A stretch of 64,000 bases of DNA. Origin: Burkholderia catarinensis (lineage in GTDB: Bacteria > Pseudomonadota > Gammaproteobacteria > Burkholderiales > Burkholderiaceae). Made by a program: the position numbers and the translations under genes. The stretch lies in NCBI RefSeq assembly GCF_001883705.2, contig NZ_MDEQ02000005.1, positions 124,001 to 188,000 on the forward strand. Direction: 5' to 3'. Positions 1-8,736 of the stretch are shown here, piece after piece; positions within the stretch are counted from its first letter, which is position 1; the number at the start of each line of letters is the position of its first letter. Under the pieces are notes generated by a model, which had not been told where the DNA came from, did not search any database, and saw nothing but the letters and a program-made list of their open reading frames with translations.

Positions 1-117
1 CATCTTCGAGTTCTGCGCGTTGTGATACTCGGGACGGTTCATCGTGATCGTCGCGATGCCGTCCTCTGCCGCGTAGTCGACGACACCGTCGCCGAACGTC
101 ATCCGGGTCGCTTCCAT
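1..117 (-). CDS. Enoyl-CoA hydratase/isomerase (crotonase) family, N-terminal part only
   Basis: Only the first 39 codons are present; the gene runs off the left edge of the window. The translation starts at an ATG at 117 and carries the N-terminal crotonase signature (GIATITMNRPEYHNAQNS), the first beta strand and the substrate-loop Asn/Pro region of the family. It follows ipdB by 8 bp on the same strand, so it is very probably the last gene seen of the hsaC-ipdA-ipdB block. In steroid degraders a crotonase acts with IpdAB on the C/D-ring CoA intermediates, so a ring-opening hydrolase or hydratase role is plausible. The visible residues do not match my memory of M. tuberculosis EchA20 closely enough to use that name. 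Confidence 0.8.
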   Translation of the reverse strand, partial: MEATRMTFGDGVVDYAAEDGIATITMNRPEYHNAQNSKM

Positions 118-125
118 GTGGGGCC

Positions 126-923
126 TCATCCTCGGCGCGGCGCCGGATTGTTGCGCACGATCGTCGCGCGCAGGTTGTGCGGATCGAGCGAGCGCACGAT
201 GCGCAGGTCTTCCGGGTTCGGCGCGGCCGTCGTGCCGATGTCGGACGCAGCGATCAGCGGGAACCCCGTCGCGTCCTGCACCTCGTCGAAGCTCACGCCC
301 GGATGCAGCGAACGCACGCGGATCGCGTGGTCGGGCCCGCCGAAATCCATCACGCACAGGTCGGTGACGATGCTGCGCAGGTCGACGAAGGTCTTCATCC
401 CGGGCAGTCGGCGCGCGGGGTTGTAGCCGACCGTGCACACCATGTCGACTTCGCCCGCGACGAACGTGCGCTTGCCGTGGCCGCTGACGAAGAACGAGTT
501 CGCGTGGTTCGTCGTGTTGCCGGGGAAGCCGCGCGCGCCGAGCAACTGCGTCTTCGGCTGCGCGTAGTCGTCGCCAAGCCACGAAATGTTGGCCTGGCCG
601 AAGCGGTCGATCTGCGTCGGCATCACGAGCGCGTGGCGGCGGCCGTGCCACAGGCAGTCGAACACGCGTTCGTACGTCATCCACCCGCTCGCCTTCACGC
701 GATAGCCGTCGGAGCGCGGGCCGAGCGGCACCGGCTCCTCGACGAGATACGCTTCGCCGTCGGTCAGCATCAGCCCGTTGTTGTACGCGAGCCGCGCGAG
801 GCCAGCCGCGAGCCGCGGGCCCGTGCCGATGCCGGTCGCCAGCACTTCGCCGTCGTCGCGCCAGAGTCGCGCGGACGCGACGATCATCAGTTCCGCGAGG
901 GTATGGTCGAGAGATTCGCTCAC
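126..923 (-). CDS. ipdB: CoA-transferase family beta subunit, IpdB-like (steroid C/D-ring hydrolase)
   Basis: A 265-residue protein beginning with GTG at 923. It belongs to the class I CoA-transferase fold but, like actinobacterial IpdB (about 250 aa), is paired with a separate alpha-like subunit encoded 10 bp upstream. In known steroid degraders the IpdAB heterodimer is a hydrolase opening the last steroid ring (COCHEA-CoA) rather than a CoA transferase. Internal landmarks include a FGQANISWLGDDY stretch and the VDLRSIVTDLCVMDFG segment, typical of the beta subunit. The assignment depends on context: ipdA, hsaC, hsaA, hsaB and kstD all lie in this window. A generic glutaconate CoA-transferase beta subunit is the alternative. 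Confidence 0.8.
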   Translation of the reverse strand: MSESLDHTLAELMIVASARLWRDDGEVLATGIGTGPRLAAGLARLAYNNGLMLTDGEAYLVEEPVPLGPRSDGYRVKASGWMTYERVFDCLWHGRRHALVMPTQIDRFGQANISWLGDDYAQPKTQLLGARGFPGNTTNHANSFFVSGHGKRTFVAGEVDMVCTVGYNPARRLPGMKTFVDLRSIVTDLCVMDFGGPDHAIRVRSLHPGVSFDEVQDATGFPLIAASDIGTTAAPNPEDLRIVRSLDPHNLRATIVRNNPAPRRG

Positions 924-933
924 AGGCGCTCCT

Positions 934-1827
934 TTACAGAATCGGCAACGGCAGCGTCGTCACGTGCGACAGCCCGCCGACGCCTTCGAGGTACTGGCGT
1001 TCGTCCCGGCCGACCACGTCGCGCAGGTACGCCGCCGTCTTCGCGTCGTCTTCCGCGCTGGCGCAGTACGCGCGCAGGTGCGGCAGGTCCCAGCCGTAGG
1101 CCGGCCCGCACGAGCTCGGATGCGCGCCGCCCGGCGCGTGCACGACGCCCGTGACGAGCGAGCGCTCGAACGGATGGCGTTTCGCGGCGTCGAGGTCTTC
1201 GCTCGCGAGCGACGCGTCGACCGTTTCGGCCGACACGTAGCAGCGCTGCGCGGCGCGCGCCATCCACGCATCGAAGAACGGATCGGGGCCGTCGATGCGC
1301 GTGTTGCCCATCCGGTCGGCCGCGTTCACGTGCAGCAGCGCGACGTCGAGTTCGATCGCGGGCATCGCGAGCAGCGTCTCGCCGTCGTCGTACGGCGATT
1401 TCACCGTACGCAGTTGCGGCGCGTGATCGAGCAGCGCGGTGCCGAGCCCGGCGCGGGTCGGCAGGAACGGCAGGCGCGCGGCGGCCGCGCGCAGGCCGAG
1501 CTGCAGCATCCCTTCGTCGAGTTCGAGCACGTCGATACGGCCCTGTTCACGGGCCCGGCGGAAATGCGGTTCGAGCGGAATCACGTCGAGCGACACGAAG
1601 CCGAACACCGCCTTGCGCACCTTGCCCGCCGCGCACAGCAGGCCGACATCGGCGCCGCCGTACGCGACGACCGTCAGGTCCTTCAGGCTCGAGCGCGCGA
1701 TTTCGCGCACCAGCGCCATCGGCTTGCGCCGCGGCCCCCATCCGCCGATGCCTATCGTCATGCCGTCGGCGAGTTGCGCGACCACGTCGCGCGCGGACAT
1801 CGTCTTGTCGAGAGGTTTCATCGTCAT
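934..1827 (-). CDS. ipdA: CoA-transferase family alpha subunit, IpdA-like
   Basis: 297 residues, close to the roughly 290 of characterised IpdA. The N-terminal half contains the glycine-rich GIGGWGPRRKPMALVREI motif of the alpha CoA-transferase fold followed by LTVVAYGGADVGLLCAAGKV, as in IpdA. Together with the beta subunit immediately downstream it should form the heterodimer that hydrolyses the final carbocycle of the steroid nucleus after formation of a CoA thioester. The ATG at 1827 is used; a second in-frame ATG at 1821 is possible. The gap to hsaC is 9 bp, so the two are almost certainly co-transcribed. Confidence 0.8.
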   Translation of the reverse strand: MTMKPLDKTMSARDVVAQLADGMTIGIGGWGPRRKPMALVREIARSSLKDLTVVAYGGADVGLLCAAGKVRKAVFGFVSLDVIPLEPHFRRAREQGRIDVLELDEGMLQLGLRAAAARLPFLPTRAGLGTALLDHAPQLRTVKSPYDDGETLLAMPAIELDVALLHVNAADRMGNTRIDGPDPFFDAWMARAAQRCYVSAETVDASLASEDLDAAKRHPFERSLVTGVVHAPGGAHPSSCGPAYGWDLPHLRAYCASAEDDAKTAAYLRDVVGRDERQYLEGVGGLSHVTTLPLPIL

Positions 1828-1836
1828 CGTGCTGGC

Positions 1837-2733
1837 TTACCGGTATCCGATGCTGAAATCGTGGCCCCACTGGCTCACCTGGGTGGCCTCGAACACCGCG
1901 TGCTTCGACCAGTCGACCGTGAGGCCGCCGAAGCCGTATTCGAGATCGAAGCCGCCGGGGGTCTTCATGTAGAAAGAGATCATCTGGTCGTTGCAGTGCC
2001 GGCCGAGCGTCGCGGACATCTTCACGTCGTGCGCGGCGACGCGATCCAGCGCGCGGCCCACTTCGTCCATCGAGTCGACTTCGGCCATCACGTGCACGCA
2101 GCCCGACGGCACGGCCATCTCGAACAGCGCGAGGCTGTGATGGCGCGCGTTGCGGCAGTGCATGAAATGGATGCGCTTTTCGGGTTCGGCCGGATCGGGC
2201 GTGAACTTCACGCGATAGATGTCGGACAGCTCGAAGCCGAGCACGCCGCGCACGAATGCGTCGGTCGCGTCGAACTGCGGCGCGGGCAGCACCGCGTGGC
2301 CGAGCCCCATGTCGCCGGTGACGAAACGCGCGACGCCCAGCGGCGACACGAAGCGGCGGAAGTCGCAGCGCGCGCCCCAGTACAGCTCGTGACGGTTGCC
2401 GGACGGGTCGGTGCACCACGCCATCGCCTGCACGCGGCGCAGCGCGGCTTCGTCGCGGGTGGCGCGCACCGGCTCGACGCCCGCCCGCTGCAGGGCCGCC
2501 AGCGCGGCGTCGAACGCGGCGCCGTCGGGCAGTTCCCAGCCCGACGCGAAATAGCGGTCGGTCGAGCCGGGGACGATCACGTAGCGGAAATCGCGCTCGT
2601 CCATCTTCAGGTACAGCGCGCCGTCGGGCGCGTCGAGCGCCTGCATGCCCAGCACGTCTTCCGCGTAGCGGCGCCACGCATCGACGCGCGTCGCCTCGAC
2701 GACGACATAGCCAAGCGCACGGACATCGATCAT
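1837..2733 (-). CDS. hsaC: Type I extradiol dioxygenase, HsaC-like (3,4-DHSA dioxygenase)
   Basis: 298 residues, two-domain vicinal-oxygen-chelate dioxygenase of the BphC/HsaC type, expected to cleave the aromatised A ring of 3,4-dihydroxy-9,10-secosteroid meta to the hydroxyls. Residues matching the BphC reference set are visible at constant offset: Fe(II) ligands His146, His214 and Glu265, and active-site His199, His246 and Tyr255. All active-site positions are intact. A strong Shine-Dalgarno (GGAGGAGG) lies just ahead of the ATG at 2733. It is the first gene of the hsaC-ipdA-ipdB-crotonase block. A biphenyl-type dioxygenase is the alternative; neighbours favour the steroid substrate. Confidence 0.87.
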   Translation of the reverse strand: MIDVRALGYVVVEATRVDAWRRYAEDVLGMQALDAPDGALYLKMDERDFRYVIVPGSTDRYFASGWELPDGAAFDAALAALQRAGVEPVRATRDEAALRRVQAMAWCTDPSGNRHELYWGARCDFRRFVSPLGVARFVTGDMGLGHAVLPAPQFDATDAFVRGVLGFELSDIYRVKFTPDPAEPEKRIHFMHCRNARHHSLALFEMAVPSGCVHVMAEVDSMDEVGRALDRVAAHDVKMSATLGRHCNDQMISFYMKTPGGFDLEYGFGGLTVDWSKHAVFEATQVSQWGHDFSIGYR

Positions 2734-2799
2734 GTCGGCCTCCTCCTGGTTCAGAATCCGTTGTTCGTGAAAGGATTCTGGCCGGTCGGGGGTGGCGTT

Positions 2800-2817
2800 A
2801 CATCGTCTGTTGGGACG
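2800..2817 (-). promoter_or_regulatory. Motif shared with the region upstream of the LLM gene
   Basis: ACATCGTCTGTTGGGA on the plus strand lies 67 bp before the hsaC start. The same 12 bases followed by TGGA occur at 13114-13131 ahead of the LLM-hsaA-kstD block. Being in front of both steroid blocks, it is a candidate binding site for a common regulator. Apart from this motif the 2734-3000 gap shows only the hsaC Shine-Dalgarno. Confidence 0.4.
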
Positions 2818-3000
2818 AGAGGACGGGCGAGAAAAGGCGGGAGTTGCGACGCGGAACGTGCGCCGGAGGGGAAGGCGGTGCCGGCGCGTCGCATGCGCCG
2901 GCCGTGCCGGGCCCGATCACGGGAGCCGGCGTGCGAGCCGGGGCGGCCTGCCGGCCGCCGCCCGAATCATCGCCGTGCAACGCTGACCGGCGCGGCGACG

Positions 3001-3417
3001 CTAGTCAAACGGGTTCAGCAACCGGACACCGGTACGAGCAAAATCGTCGACGTTGCGCGTGACCACCGTGAGATCGTTGATCAGCGCGGTGGCCGCGATC
3101 AGCTTGTCGAGCTCGTGGGTCGGATCGGGCACGCGCAAATGCCCCCACATCTGGCCGATCTCGATATCGACCGGCAGGATGTTCGGCGCATAGCCGGACA
3201 GGATCATCGCGATCCAGGCTTCGAGCGCCGACGCCTGGCTGTGATCGCCGCGATGACGGACCAGGTCGACGCCGCGCCGAAGCTCGGCCACCGTCACGAC
3301 GGACAGGTAAAGCGGGCTCGCGTGGGCTTCGGCCTGCCTGAAGAACGCCCGCACGCCGCGGTTGGTTCGCTTGCCCTTCCTGATTTCGCTGATGACATTC
3401 GTATCAATCAAAAACAC
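3001..3417 (-). CDS. fitB: PIN-domain toxin of a FitAB/VapBC-type toxin-antitoxin pair
   Basis: 138 residues from a GTG at 3417, giving the typical PIN opening VFLIDTNVISEIRKG. The four acidic positions expected of a PIN ribonuclease are present: Asp in LIDTN, Glu in TVAELRRGV, Asp in HELDKLIAATAL and Asp in RNVDDFARTG. The pattern closely resembles gonococcal FitB. The longer frame to 3468 would place a non-PIN tail in front of the domain and overlap the antitoxin heavily, so the GTG is preferred. It overlaps the antitoxin by 14 bp. The likely activity is endoribonuclease cleavage of RNA, neutralised by the partner. Confidence 0.85.
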   Translation of the reverse strand: MFLIDTNVISEIRKGKRTNRGVRAFFRQAEAHASPLYLSVVTVAELRRGVDLVRHRGDHSQASALEAWIAMILSGYAPNILPVDIEIGQMWGHLRVPDPTHELDKLIAATALINDLTVVTRNVDDFARTGVRLLNPFD

Positions 3418-3640
3418 GCCTGACCTCGCCGGAATCCTGAACACGTTGGAAATCCGCGTCTTCGCCAACCTCGGGCATGCTCATCAGCGCTTGCGCAAAT
3501 GTCCGCCGCTTCGGCCGGCCGAGCGCATCGGCCAGGATGGCCCGATGCTCCGCTTCGGCGCTCCGGCCGTTTGCCGCAGCCTGCTCGCGCAGGCTCTGAA
3601 CGATACTGTCTTCCACGTTACGCACCAGTAGATTTGCCAT
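3404..3640 (-). CDS. fitA: FitA-type ribbon-helix-helix antitoxin
   Basis: 78 residues starting MANLLVRNVEDSIVQSLREQ, the ribbon-helix-helix N terminus of FitA/VapB proteins, with the characteristic GRSAEAEHRAIL helix. The ATG at 3640 is preceded by GGAGGT; an upstream ATG at 3652 is possible but overlaps that ribosome site. The C-terminal tail would wrap the PIN toxin. It should bind its own promoter, where matching palindromes are present at 3659-3706. The module lies inside the segment that separates the two steroid operons. Confidence 0.85.
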   Translation of the reverse strand: MANLLVRNVEDSIVQSLREQAAANGRSAEAEHRAILADALGRPKRRTFAQALMSMPEVGEDADFQRVQDSGEVRRVFD

Positions 3641-3658
3641 GGTTACCTCCATTCAGGT

Positions 3659-3706
3659 TGCTATCAATGATAGCGCCATGACGGTGGATTGCAAGCATTG
3701 CTATCA
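3659..3706. promoter_or_regulatory. FitAB operator: TGCTATCA half-sites
   Basis: TGCTATCA at 3659-3666 and TGATAGC at 3668-3674 form a near-perfect palindrome, and TGCTATCA recurs at 3699-3706, exactly 40 bp after the first copy. The half-site resembles my recollection of the gonococcal FitA operator. The position immediately upstream of fitA fits autoregulation by a dimerised FitAB complex. Confidence 0.65.
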
Positions 3707-3980
3707 TCGTCACGATGAATGGAAGGCGGTGGTTGGCGTCGGCGAGCAGCAACGGCAGCATGAATCCATCCCGCTTCCGCCGCTCGCCCGACACGTCGAA
3801 CTGCTGTCAGCAAGGTAAGCCGGATCGAAGCAATGAAATAGACGGCCGAATGGCTATTCGCGGCAGGATGCTTGCGTGGTACGGCGTCATTCACCGCCGC
3901 CGGTCGGTACGCACCACGACAACTCAACCGCCTGGAGGCCGGTTCAAAAAGACCCCGCATGACGGCGGCAGGCGCTCGCA
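3707..3980. other. Non-coding stretch between fitAB and arsR
   Basis: I see no convincing gene here. One plus-strand reading frame ends in ...PLPPLARHVELLSAR-stop near 3815 and might be the tail of a decayed gene, but I do not recognise it. Composition is less GC-rich than the flanking steroid genes. Confidence 0.4.
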
Positions 3981-4008
3981 TTGACATATCGGTAAATTTC
4001 GATATGAT
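3981..4008 (+). promoter_or_regulatory. arsR promoter with overlapping palindromic operator
   Basis: TTGACA at 3981-3986 and TATGAT at 4003-4008 are separated by 16 bp, a good sigma70 promoter. Embedded in it is CATATCG-N8-CGATATG (3985-4006), so a bound repressor would block RNA polymerase. The expected transcription start is about 4015, i.e. on the arsR start codon itself. Confidence 0.75.
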
Positions 4009-4014
4009 CGCGTG

Positions 4015-4317
4015 ATGGACTTGCTCGAAATATTCAAAGCCCTCTCGAACCGTACACGCCTTGAAATCCTGCAAGGGTTGAAGGATCCCGCGAAGAACTT
4101 CCCTCCGCAGGATGAAGGTGACGTTCTGACGGTGGGCGTCTGCGTCAGCAGTATTCAAGAAGGTGTCGGACTGTCGCAGTCAACGGTGTCCGATTATCTT
4201 GCAACCCTGCAACGGGCAGGCCTGGTCGAAGTCAGGCGCATCGGTCAGTGGACCTACTACAAGCGCAACGAAGCAGCCATCAGTGCGCTTGCCAAGACCA
4301 TCGGGAAAGAACTGTAA
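4015..4317 (+). CDS. ArsR-family winged-helix transcriptional regulator
   Basis: 100 residues with the ArsR fold: [20 protein letters not shown] forms the first helices and [20 protein letters not shown] the recognition helix, followed by the wing ([15 protein letters not shown]). No ELCVCDL-type metal-binding motif is present; two cysteines are absent except for one in GVCVSS, so it may be a non-metal sensor. The ATG at 4015 (GTG at 4012 also possible) lies at the predicted transcription start, with no ribosome-binding site upstream, suggesting a leaderless message. The downstream oxidoreductase carries the same operator, so the two probably form one autoregulated unit. Confidence 0.85.
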   Translation: MDLLEIFKALSNRTRLEILQGLKDPAKNFPPQDEGDVLTVGVCVSSIQEGVGLSQSTVSDYLATLQRAGLVEVRRIGQWTYYKRNEAAISALAKTIGKEL

Positions 4318-4331
4318 TTTTTTACCCCATT

Positions 4332-4351
4332 ATATCGACAATTCCCGATAT
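4332..4351 (+). promoter_or_regulatory. Second ArsR operator, ahead of the oxidoreductase
   Basis: ATATCG-N8-CGATAT, identical in arms and spacer length to the site at 3986-4005. It lies 28 bp upstream of the oxidoreductase start. Confidence 0.7.
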
Positions 4352-4378
4352 CCCTTTTTACCGAAACGAGGATGTGCG

Positions 4379-5389
<1,011 letters not shown>

Positions 5390-5420
5390 AGAAGGGCCGG
5401 TTTACCGACGAACAGATGGT

Positions 5421-5492
5421 GACGCCCTGCCCGATCCCACCGCTGCCGCCGAATACCAGCACAGCGCCCTGCGGAAACCCGTTGTCGTTCAT
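5421..5492 (-). pseudogene. Truncated short-chain dehydrogenase (first 24 codons)
   Basis: An ATG at 5492 opens MNDNGFPQGAVLVFGGSGGIG, the N-terminal beta strand and TGxxxGIG-type cofactor loop of an SDR, then QGV. After that the sequence is the IS3 element fragment. Spacing (38 bp after the fadD3-like gene) shows it was the next gene of the steroid operon, perhaps a hydroxysteroid or beta-oxidation dehydrogenase. No remainder of it is recognisable on the other side of the insert (2734-3000), implying deletion rather than simple insertion. Confidence 0.75.
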
Positions 5493-5530
5493 GCATTCAT
5501 CCCGTTCGTCCGCTTCTGCTGCTTCGTCGA

Positions 5531-7117
5531 TCAGGCCGCCGCCTCGGTCCCCGCGCGCAGCCGGTACTTCAGCACCTTCCCCGCGGCGCTCGTCGGCAGT
5601 TGCTCGACGAACGTGAAATGCCGCGGCACCTTGTAGTTCGCCATGTTGCGGCGCGCCCAGTCGTTCAGTTCGTCGGTGTCGGCATGCGCGCCCGGCCGCA
5701 GCACGACATACGCGTGCCCGACTTCGCCCAGCCGCGTGTCGGGCACGCCGACCAGCGCGACCTGCGCGATCGCCGGATGCGCGGCGAGCAGCCGCTCGAT
5801 CTCCGCCGGATAGCAGTTGAAGCCGCCGACGATGAACATGTCCTTGATGCGGTCGGTGATCTTCAGGTTGCCGTTCGCGTCGACGCAGCCGAGATCGCCC
5901 GTATGCAGCCAGCCCTCCGCATCGACGGCCTCGCGCGTCGCGTCCGGCTGGTTGAAGTAGCCGCGCATCACGTTGTAGCCGCGCACCCAGATCTCGCCGG
6001 TCTCGTCCGGCCCGAGCGGCTCGCCGCCCGGCCCCGCGATGCGCAGCTCGACCTCCGGCATCGGCCGGCCCGACGTATAGGCAACCGTCTCCGCATCGTC
6101 GCCTTCACGGCACAGCGTCGCGAAGCCGCACGATTCGGTCAGCCCGTAGCCGGTCAGCACCGTCTCGAAGCCGAGTTCCACGCGCATCCGCTCGATCAGG
6201 CTCGGCGCGATCGCCGCCGCGCCCGTTACCGCGATCCGCAGCGACGACAGGTCGCGCGTCGCGCGATCGGGCGCGTCGAGCAGCGCGTAGTACAGCGTCG
6301 GCGGGCCGGGCAGCACCGACACGCGATCGTCGGCGACGCGCCGCAGCACGTCGGCCGGCTGGAACACGAGATGCGGCAGCACGGTCGCGCCGCTCGACAG
6401 CGCGGCGAGCCAGCCGGCCTTGTAGCCGAACGTATGGAAGAACGGATTGACGATCAGGTAGCGGTCGTCGTGACGCACGCCCGCGATCGTCGCCCACGCC
6501 TGCGCGGCGCGCAGGTTCTGGCCGTGCGCGGTCATCACGCCCTTCGGGCGACCCGTCGTGCCGGACGTGAACATCAGGTCCATCACGGTGTCGGGCGTCA
6601 CCCGCGCCTCACGTTCGCGCACCGCGGCCAGCGGCACCGCCGCGCCGCGCGCGAGGAACGCGTTCCAGGTCTCGTCGCGCGCGCCGGGCGGCGGCTCGCC
6701 GTCGAACACGACGACGCGCTCGAGCGTCGCGGGCCGGTGCGGCGCGAGCATCGCCGGATACGATTCGCCGAGGAAGGTGCCGCAGCAGAACAGCAGCCGC
6801 ACGCCACCGTCGTGCAGGATGCCGCTGACCTCCATCCCCTTCATCCGCGTATTGACCGGCACGAGGATCGCGCCGACGGTGTGGATCGCCAGCGCCGCGA
6901 CGATCCATTGCGGCAGGTTCGGCGCCCAGACCGCGATGCGGTCGCCGGCCTCGATGCCGCTTGCCAGCAGTGCGCGGGCCGCATCGAGGCGCGCGGCGTC
7001 GAGTGCCGCGTAGGTCAGCCGGCCATGCTCCGACTCGATCGCCGGATGCGCGCCGTGGCGCGCGGCAGCCCGCGCGATCAGCGCGGGCGTCGTCAGGATT
7101 TCATTGTCCATCGTCAT
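5531..7117 (-). CDS. fadD3: Acyl-CoA synthetase, FadD3-like (HIP-CoA ligase)
   Basis: 528 residues of the AMP-forming ANL superfamily. The P-loop-like LMFTSGTTGRPKGVM motif lies at about residues 181-195, with LTGYGLTESCG (A5), a GWLHTGDLG motif and KITDRIKDMFIVGG near the C-terminal domain. Its length matches FadD3, which activates the HIP propionate side chain of degraded steroids. The position between the KstD/HsaAB genes and an SDR supports this substrate. Three closely spaced ATGs (7123, 7117, 7111) are possible starts; none has a strong ribosome site and 7117 is used. A general medium-chain acyl-CoA synthetase is the alternative. Confidence 0.8.
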   Translation of the reverse strand: MTMDNEILTTPALIARAAARHGAHPAIESEHGRLTYAALDAARLDAARALLASGIEAGDRIAVWAPNLPQWIVAALAIHTVGAILVPVNTRMKGMEVSGILHDGGVRLLFCCGTFLGESYPAMLAPHRPATLERVVVFDGEPPPGARDETWNAFLARGAAVPLAAVREREARVTPDTVMDLMFTSGTTGRPKGVMTAHGQNLRAAQAWATIAGVRHDDRYLIVNPFFHTFGYKAGWLAALSSGATVLPHLVFQPADVLRRVADDRVSVLPGPPTLYYALLDAPDRATRDLSSLRIAVTGAAAIAPSLIERMRVELGFETVLTGYGLTESCGFATLCREGDDAETVAYTSGRPMPEVELRIAGPGGEPLGPDETGEIWVRGYNVMRGYFNQPDATREAVDAEGWLHTGDLGCVDANGNLKITDRIKDMFIVGGFNCYPAEIERLLAAHPAIAQVALVGVPDTRLGEVGHAYVVLRPGAHADTDELNDWARRNMANYKVPRHFTFVEQLPTSAAGKVLKYRLRAGTEAAA

Positions 7118-7158
7118 AGGCATCAGGATTGCCGTGCGCGCCGCCGGCGCGCCGCGGC

Positions 7159-8202
7159 TCAGTCGGGAAACACCACGCGCAGCGCTTCGCTCGCGGGCCG
7201 CGCGCAACAGGCAAGCGTCCAGCCGGCCGCGATCTCGTCGTCGTCGAGCACGTGGTTGCTGTCGAGCGCGACCTCGCCGCGCTCGATCCGGCACATGCAC
7301 GCGCCGCATTGCCCCATCCGGCAGGAATTCGGCGCCGGCACGCCCGCGCGCAGCATCGCGTCGAGCAGCGTTTCGCCGGGCGCGCTGTCGAACGCGAACG
7401 CGTCGCCGTCGAGCACCGTCTCGATCGCCGCGCCGTCGCCGGGCGCCGCCGTTGCCTCGGCCGACGCCACGGTATCGGCCTGCGCCGGCGCATCGGGCAG
7501 CGACGCGAAACGCTCGACGTGCACGCGCGCACGCGGCAGCCCGAGGCCGAGCATCGCGGCCAGCGCGTTCTCCATGAACAGCGCGGGCCCGCAGATGAAC
7601 GTCTCCTGCTGGCTGAACGGCCGCGCGAGTTCCTCGAGATGGCGCTGCTGCGGGATGCCCTGCACGCTGTCGAGCCAGTGGATCACGCGCACGCGCCCCG
7701 GATGGCGCTGCGCGAGCTGCTGCAGCTCGCCGCGGAAAATCACCGAACGCTCGTCGCGGTTCGCATAGATCAGCGTCAGCATCCCGCGCCCGTGCACGAG
7801 CGCCGATTTCAGGATCGACAGTACGGGCGTGATGCCGCTGCCGCCCGCGAACAGCAGCAGGTCGCCGTCGAGCGTGCGCGGCGTGAACACGCCGGCCGGC
7901 GGCAGCACGTCGAGCGCGTCGCCCGCGTGCACGCGGTCGCACAGCCAGTTCGACGCGCGGCCGTCGCGCACGCGCTTGACGGTGATCTTCGGCGCGGCGT
8001 CGATGCCGGGTGCGCTCGACAGCGAATAGCAGCGCGCGACGCTCGCGTCCGCGCACGGCACGTTCAGCGTCAGGAACTGCCCGGGCCGGTACGCGAATGC
8101 GTCACGCAACGCGGCCGGTACGTCGAACACGAACGAGCACGCGTCGTCGCTTTCGGCAATCACTTCGGCAACGGTGAGCCGGTGAAAGCGTGAATCGCTC
8201 AT
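7159..8202 (-). CDS. kshB: Ferredoxin-NAD(P) reductase with C-terminal 2Fe-2S domain, KshB-like
   Basis: 347 residues in the order FAD-binding barrel (RPGQFLTLNV, CYSLSSAP), NAD-binding domain (LLLFAGGSGITPVLSIL) and plant-type ferredoxin. The cluster cysteines are Cys294, Cys299, Cys302 and Cys332 (CX4CX2CX29C). This is the architecture of KshB, the reductase of 3-ketosteroid 9-alpha-hydroxylase, and of PaaE. KstD and HsaAB next door favour KshB. The oxygenase partner KshA is not present in the window. It starts 16 bp after hsaB ends and is evidently in the same operon. Confidence 0.8.
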   Translation of the reverse strand: MSDSRFHRLTVAEVIAESDDACSFVFDVPAALRDAFAYRPGQFLTLNVPCADASVARCYSLSSAPGIDAAPKITVKRVRDGRASNWLCDRVHAGDALDVLPPAGVFTPRTLDGDLLLFAGGSGITPVLSILKSALVHGRGMLTLIYANRDERSVIFRGELQQLAQRHPGRVRVIHWLDSVQGIPQQRHLEELARPFSQQETFICGPALFMENALAAMLGLGLPRARVHVERFASLPDAPAQADTVASAEATAAPGDGAAIETVLDGDAFAFDSAPGETLLDAMLRAGVPAPNSCRMGQCGACMCRIERGEVALDSNHVLDDDEIAAGWTLACCARPASEALRVVFPD

Positions 8203-8217
8203 GGCCGGTTCCTCACG

Positions 8218-8736
8218 TCACGCGGCCACACGGCTCGCGGGCGCGCCGGGCGTCGTATAGGCGCCGTCGAGATAGACGAGCGGATCGACCTCGCCGCTCA
8301 TCAGCACCTCGCGGATGCGCCCGATGAACACCGTATGCGTGCCGTACTCGAAGCGGCCGTCCTGCTCGCACACGAGGCTTGCCTGCGAGTCGCGCAGATA
8401 CGGCACGCCGTGCGGCGACGTGTGCCAGTCGCCGGTCGTGAAGCGCGCTTCGCCCTTCAGCCGGCCGCTGCAGTCGATCGCGACGCCTTCGTGGCGCGCC
8501 GACAGCACGTTCACGCAGAACGGTGCGCCCGCATCGAGCGGCGGATACAGCGACGCGGTGCGGTTGATGCAGATCAGCAGCGACGGCGGATCGGTCGACA
8601 GCGAATCGACCGCCGTCGCGGACATCGAGTAGCGCCGGCCGTCGTGCGCGCTGCTGATGACCGTGACGGAGCGCGCGAGGCGGCGCATCGCGAGCAGCAT
8701 GTCGGTGCGCAGCGGATGGGTGGTGAGATCGCTCAT
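8218..8736 (-). CDS. hsaB: Flavin reductase component HsaB-like
   Basis: 172 residues of the flavin-reductase-like split-barrel family (MSATAVDSLSTDPPSLLICINR, PFCVNVLS). It should supply reduced flavin to the two-component monooxygenase HsaA encoded two genes upstream, which hydroxylates the aromatised secosteroid 3-HSA. Its ATG overlaps the kstD stop (ATGA), indicating translational coupling. Length and motif order fit HsaB and related HpaC-type reductases. Confidence 0.82.
   Translation of the reverse strand: MSDLTTHPLRTDMLLAMRRLARSVTVISSAHDGRRYSMSATAVDSLSTDPPSLLICINRTASLYPPLDAGAPFCVNVLSARHEGVAIDCSGRLKGEARFTTGDWHTSPHGVPYLRDSQASLVCEQDGRFEYGTHTVFIGRIREVLMSGEVDPLVYLDGAYTTPGAPASRVAA

Noticed and set aside
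778..3423. Long plus-strand open frames opposite the steroid genes (up to 881 codons)
   Set aside because: They are antisense shadows of high-GC genes, rich in Arg, Ala, His, with no domain motif; the minus-strand genes carry full catalytic signatures.
3707..3830. Open frame ending ...ARHVELLSAR, perhaps a transposase or GntR tail
   Set aside because: No recognisable motif; kept only as a note in the spacer.
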